NCBI GenBank assembly: GCA_963556255.1
Contig: OY744607.1
Location: 2,979,295 to 3,043,294, forward strand
Length of the DNA: 64,000 nt
DNA from: Allolobophora icterica
Taxonomy: Eukaryota; Annelida; Clitellata; Crassiclitellata; Lumbricidae
Direction: 5' to 3'
Shown: piece by piece, positions 61,753 through 64,000 of the stretch
Position numbering within the stretch: position 1 is the first letter of the stretch
How the letters are laid out: each line of letters opens with the position of its first letter
Notes under the pieces: model-generated
What the model saw: the letters and a program-made list of their open reading frames with translations, nothing else
Told to the model about the DNA's origin: nothing
Database searches by the model: none
Translations under genes and position numbers: made by a program

Positions 61753-64000
61753 GTAAGTCGGAGAATTTCCGATAATATAACGGGAGATTCTCGTGCAGTA
61801 AACACAGAAGTAAGGATGTAGAACCCGGTTAAGTAGCTAAAAATTTATTCCGGCACTTGATCCTTGCAGGTGTAGTCCCACAGATGTAGGATGTAGAATC
61901 GTTATAGAGCGTATTTGGGTTTGAATCCAAGACCTTGGCTTTGCCACCAATGACTGCAGAGTCTTTAGAATCTAGTTCCAATCTGCTGTTGCTGTAAATT
62001 GTTTTAATCTGATAATTATATTATAATTATGACTTTAATTTAAATATTGTCGGATAGTGAGTGTAGTGAACTGTATGCTTAGATTATATTGTGCTAAGTT
62101 TTATTTCACTGCATAGTTTTGCAATCTGTAATTGGTGCACAGTGGGTTAAATCTGTTGAAATTGGCAGAGCGTAATTCAATGGTGTTTAAATGGTTAACG
62201 CTTAAAGAATTGACTGGCACCTTTAGCTCGCTGTGAATAATTTGCATCAAATGTTACTGTAGATTACTGTTAAAGATTTTTATTTTTGCTTAAATAGTTT
62301 TCACAAATGAGTTTGTATATGTGCGTGCGTGTGTGTATATGTGCGTTTTGTGTTTTGCTTCGCTAAACAATTCCCGTAAAAGTTTTTTTGCTGGGCAAAC
62401 GATTTCCAAAACTGCTCCTATGCAGTCCAGAACAGTTTTTCTAAGCTTCTGAAAGCGAAATGCAGGACTTTGCCTTCTACTTACTTGCCAGCAATGACAC
62501 TTTTATATTTGCTCTTATACTTCTAACCAAATCATGGAAATTAAGTTTGTCTACAGTTGTGATTAGCCTTCCTCTTTCAACGCAGTCCCACATCTACAGG
62601 CTGTAAACTTATGCTAAGAAAGGGTTCAGTCAAAATGCAGTCACTGTCCTGGTCTAGATGTTAACCCATTCGGATAGCAGTATATATCTCAACCTCTGTC
62701 TAGTGGTGATCTTTTTCAAATGGGCTATCCATTACCGCTGAACGTCGCCCTTCATGACCTTCGTGACCCATGAACTTGATGACCTTCATGACCCATGACC
62801 TTCATGACCTGTGACCATACCAATAGACCTGGTATACCCAGCATCAATGCCAGTATACAATTTCAATTGGGAATTTGAATAAGGGAAGCCGTAACTCACC
62901 TGAGTTAAAAGCTTGTCGCAAACAAGATGTTGTCTGTGCTGTGTGGCTGTTTTTGTTGTACCACTTAATACCTCTGTTGTATCACTTTGTTGCTTTTGTG
63001 GTTTTTGTACCTCAGCGAGTGTGGAACGTGGTTGATTTATTTGCTTCGCAGTTGCTCCCTTCCACTGTGCCAGGCAGCACGTTTTTGTGCATTCTTAGAA
63101 CTGATGTCTGCTAACAGGGAACGCCAAAGTGGCTAGAATGCTCTTGAACACTGTCAGTGCTGACAGCGGCCATTGTTAAGGAGGTCAGAGGTTTCTGGGT
63201 GTTGGTAGAATTAATAGACTTAAATACCTTTTAGTGTGGTCAGAAATGTGTGACTGCAGGTGTCATTAGCTGAGGTTGGTTACCAGACAATTTCTGTACA
63301 CTTGCACACAGGAAAACACACAAGGAGTTAATTTCCAGTGTTTAAGTGTCGCCCTCCTCTGTCTAAATTGGAACTGGCACTACCAGGGTAGAGGCAGTGA
63401 TAGAGTTAACGCACAGGCACAATATATATGTATATATATAGATATATATACACACACACATATATATAGATATATATTTCTAAGAATCTCAGGAAAGGCA
63501 CCTAGGCTAATGTTGCCTAGTTGATGTCAGAGTAGGTTAGGACGAGTTTAGACACAGATGAATGATATTTTAATGCCTGGAAACAGTTTCTATGGGCATT
63601 CTAGCCACACTGGGGTCGTAACATACCAGATATTAGTACTTAAGAGAGTTTGATTTATCCGTCTTCTGTTAGTGTTGTTGTCATAATCGTTTTCCCACAA
63701 CCGCTTTAATGTTGTTCGATCGTTGCCTTGTTGCATCCGATCGTGGTTGTTGTTGAGTTGTGGCGTGGAGATTTTGTTTTCGTAAACGGTGATTTAACCT
63801 AAGCATTGTTAATTTACCCATTTTAATGTTTGGTAAATGTTTCTAATGTTAACATGGTGGCAATAATCGTTGTTGGCATTCAATTGGAATCGGTCTGATT
63901 TGCACTTCATTTGGTTCAAGGTTTCTTAAGTTTGGCTTAGGTATTCTTACTGTAGCTAATGTTTAATCAGTGCTTTTTGGAGATAACTGTATCCTCGACC
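61753..64000. other. Intron up to the window edge
   Basis: No match to LRVRDINEAFKELGR or the rest of the HLH was found on the plus strand. A degraded module G is at 63340-63395 and a TA/CA stretch at 63422-63475. Short TGACCTTCATGACC repeats lie at 62750-62815. Confidence 0.7.

Noticed and set aside
61753..64000. HLH exon of the E-protein
   Set aside because: No frame resembles LRVRDINEAF or the helix 2 region, so the exon must be beyond the window.

Overview
This is a window of animal (metazoan) nuclear DNA. It has long introns, GT-AG splice sites, tRNA-headed SINEs, LINE fragments, hAT and Tc1/mariner-type non-autonomous elements, and many micro- and minisatellites. I cannot name the species. 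One E-protein-like gene plus PEMT in a genome rich in SINEs and TCTG/ATT repeats fits an invertebrate bilaterian, for example a lophotrochozoan or invertebrate deuterostome. There is no bacterial or viral gene content.

Two real genes are recognisable, both as exons that a simple ORF scan largely misses. On the minus strand at the left edge lie four exons of phosphatidylethanolamine N-methyltransferase (PEMT; 3160 down to 869). They splice in phase, and the 3' end lies beyond the left edge. On the plus strand, a very large class I bHLH transcription factor gene (E-protein; TCF3/TCF4/TCF12/daughterless family) runs from 20034 to beyond the right edge. I can place 19 exons. They carry the AD1 motif (LSDLLDFSA), the SSQTGDALGKALAS block, the RLDDAIHVLRNHA helix and the basic region ending NNARER at 61752. 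The helix-loop-helix exon is not in the window. The two genes point away from each other, and a CpG-rich stretch at about 5.2-6.8 kb lies between them.

The most interesting points inside the E-protein gene are: (i) a second, diverged copy of the conserved RLDDAIHVLRNHA exon at 50641-50700, in the same phase as the main copy at 52241; (ii) an alternative first exon with its own ATG (55910-56104), downstream of a TATA box at 55108 and a ten-copy 35-bp repeat, which would give a short bHLH isoform; (iii) a probable GC-AG intron at 46147; (iv) a pure 76-unit GAT tract ending 15 bases before a 3' splice site; (v) an array of CACGTG plus CCAAT units at 53.8 kb.

The rest is intergenic and intronic repeat DNA. 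It includes three SINE families (called A, B and C here), several copies with clear target-site duplications, five hAT-type MITEs, a Tc1/mariner-type element with about 103-bp inverted repeats, other fold-back elements, LINE C-terminal fragments, a 1.6-kb GGATTA satellite with higher-order structure, and many minisatellites.
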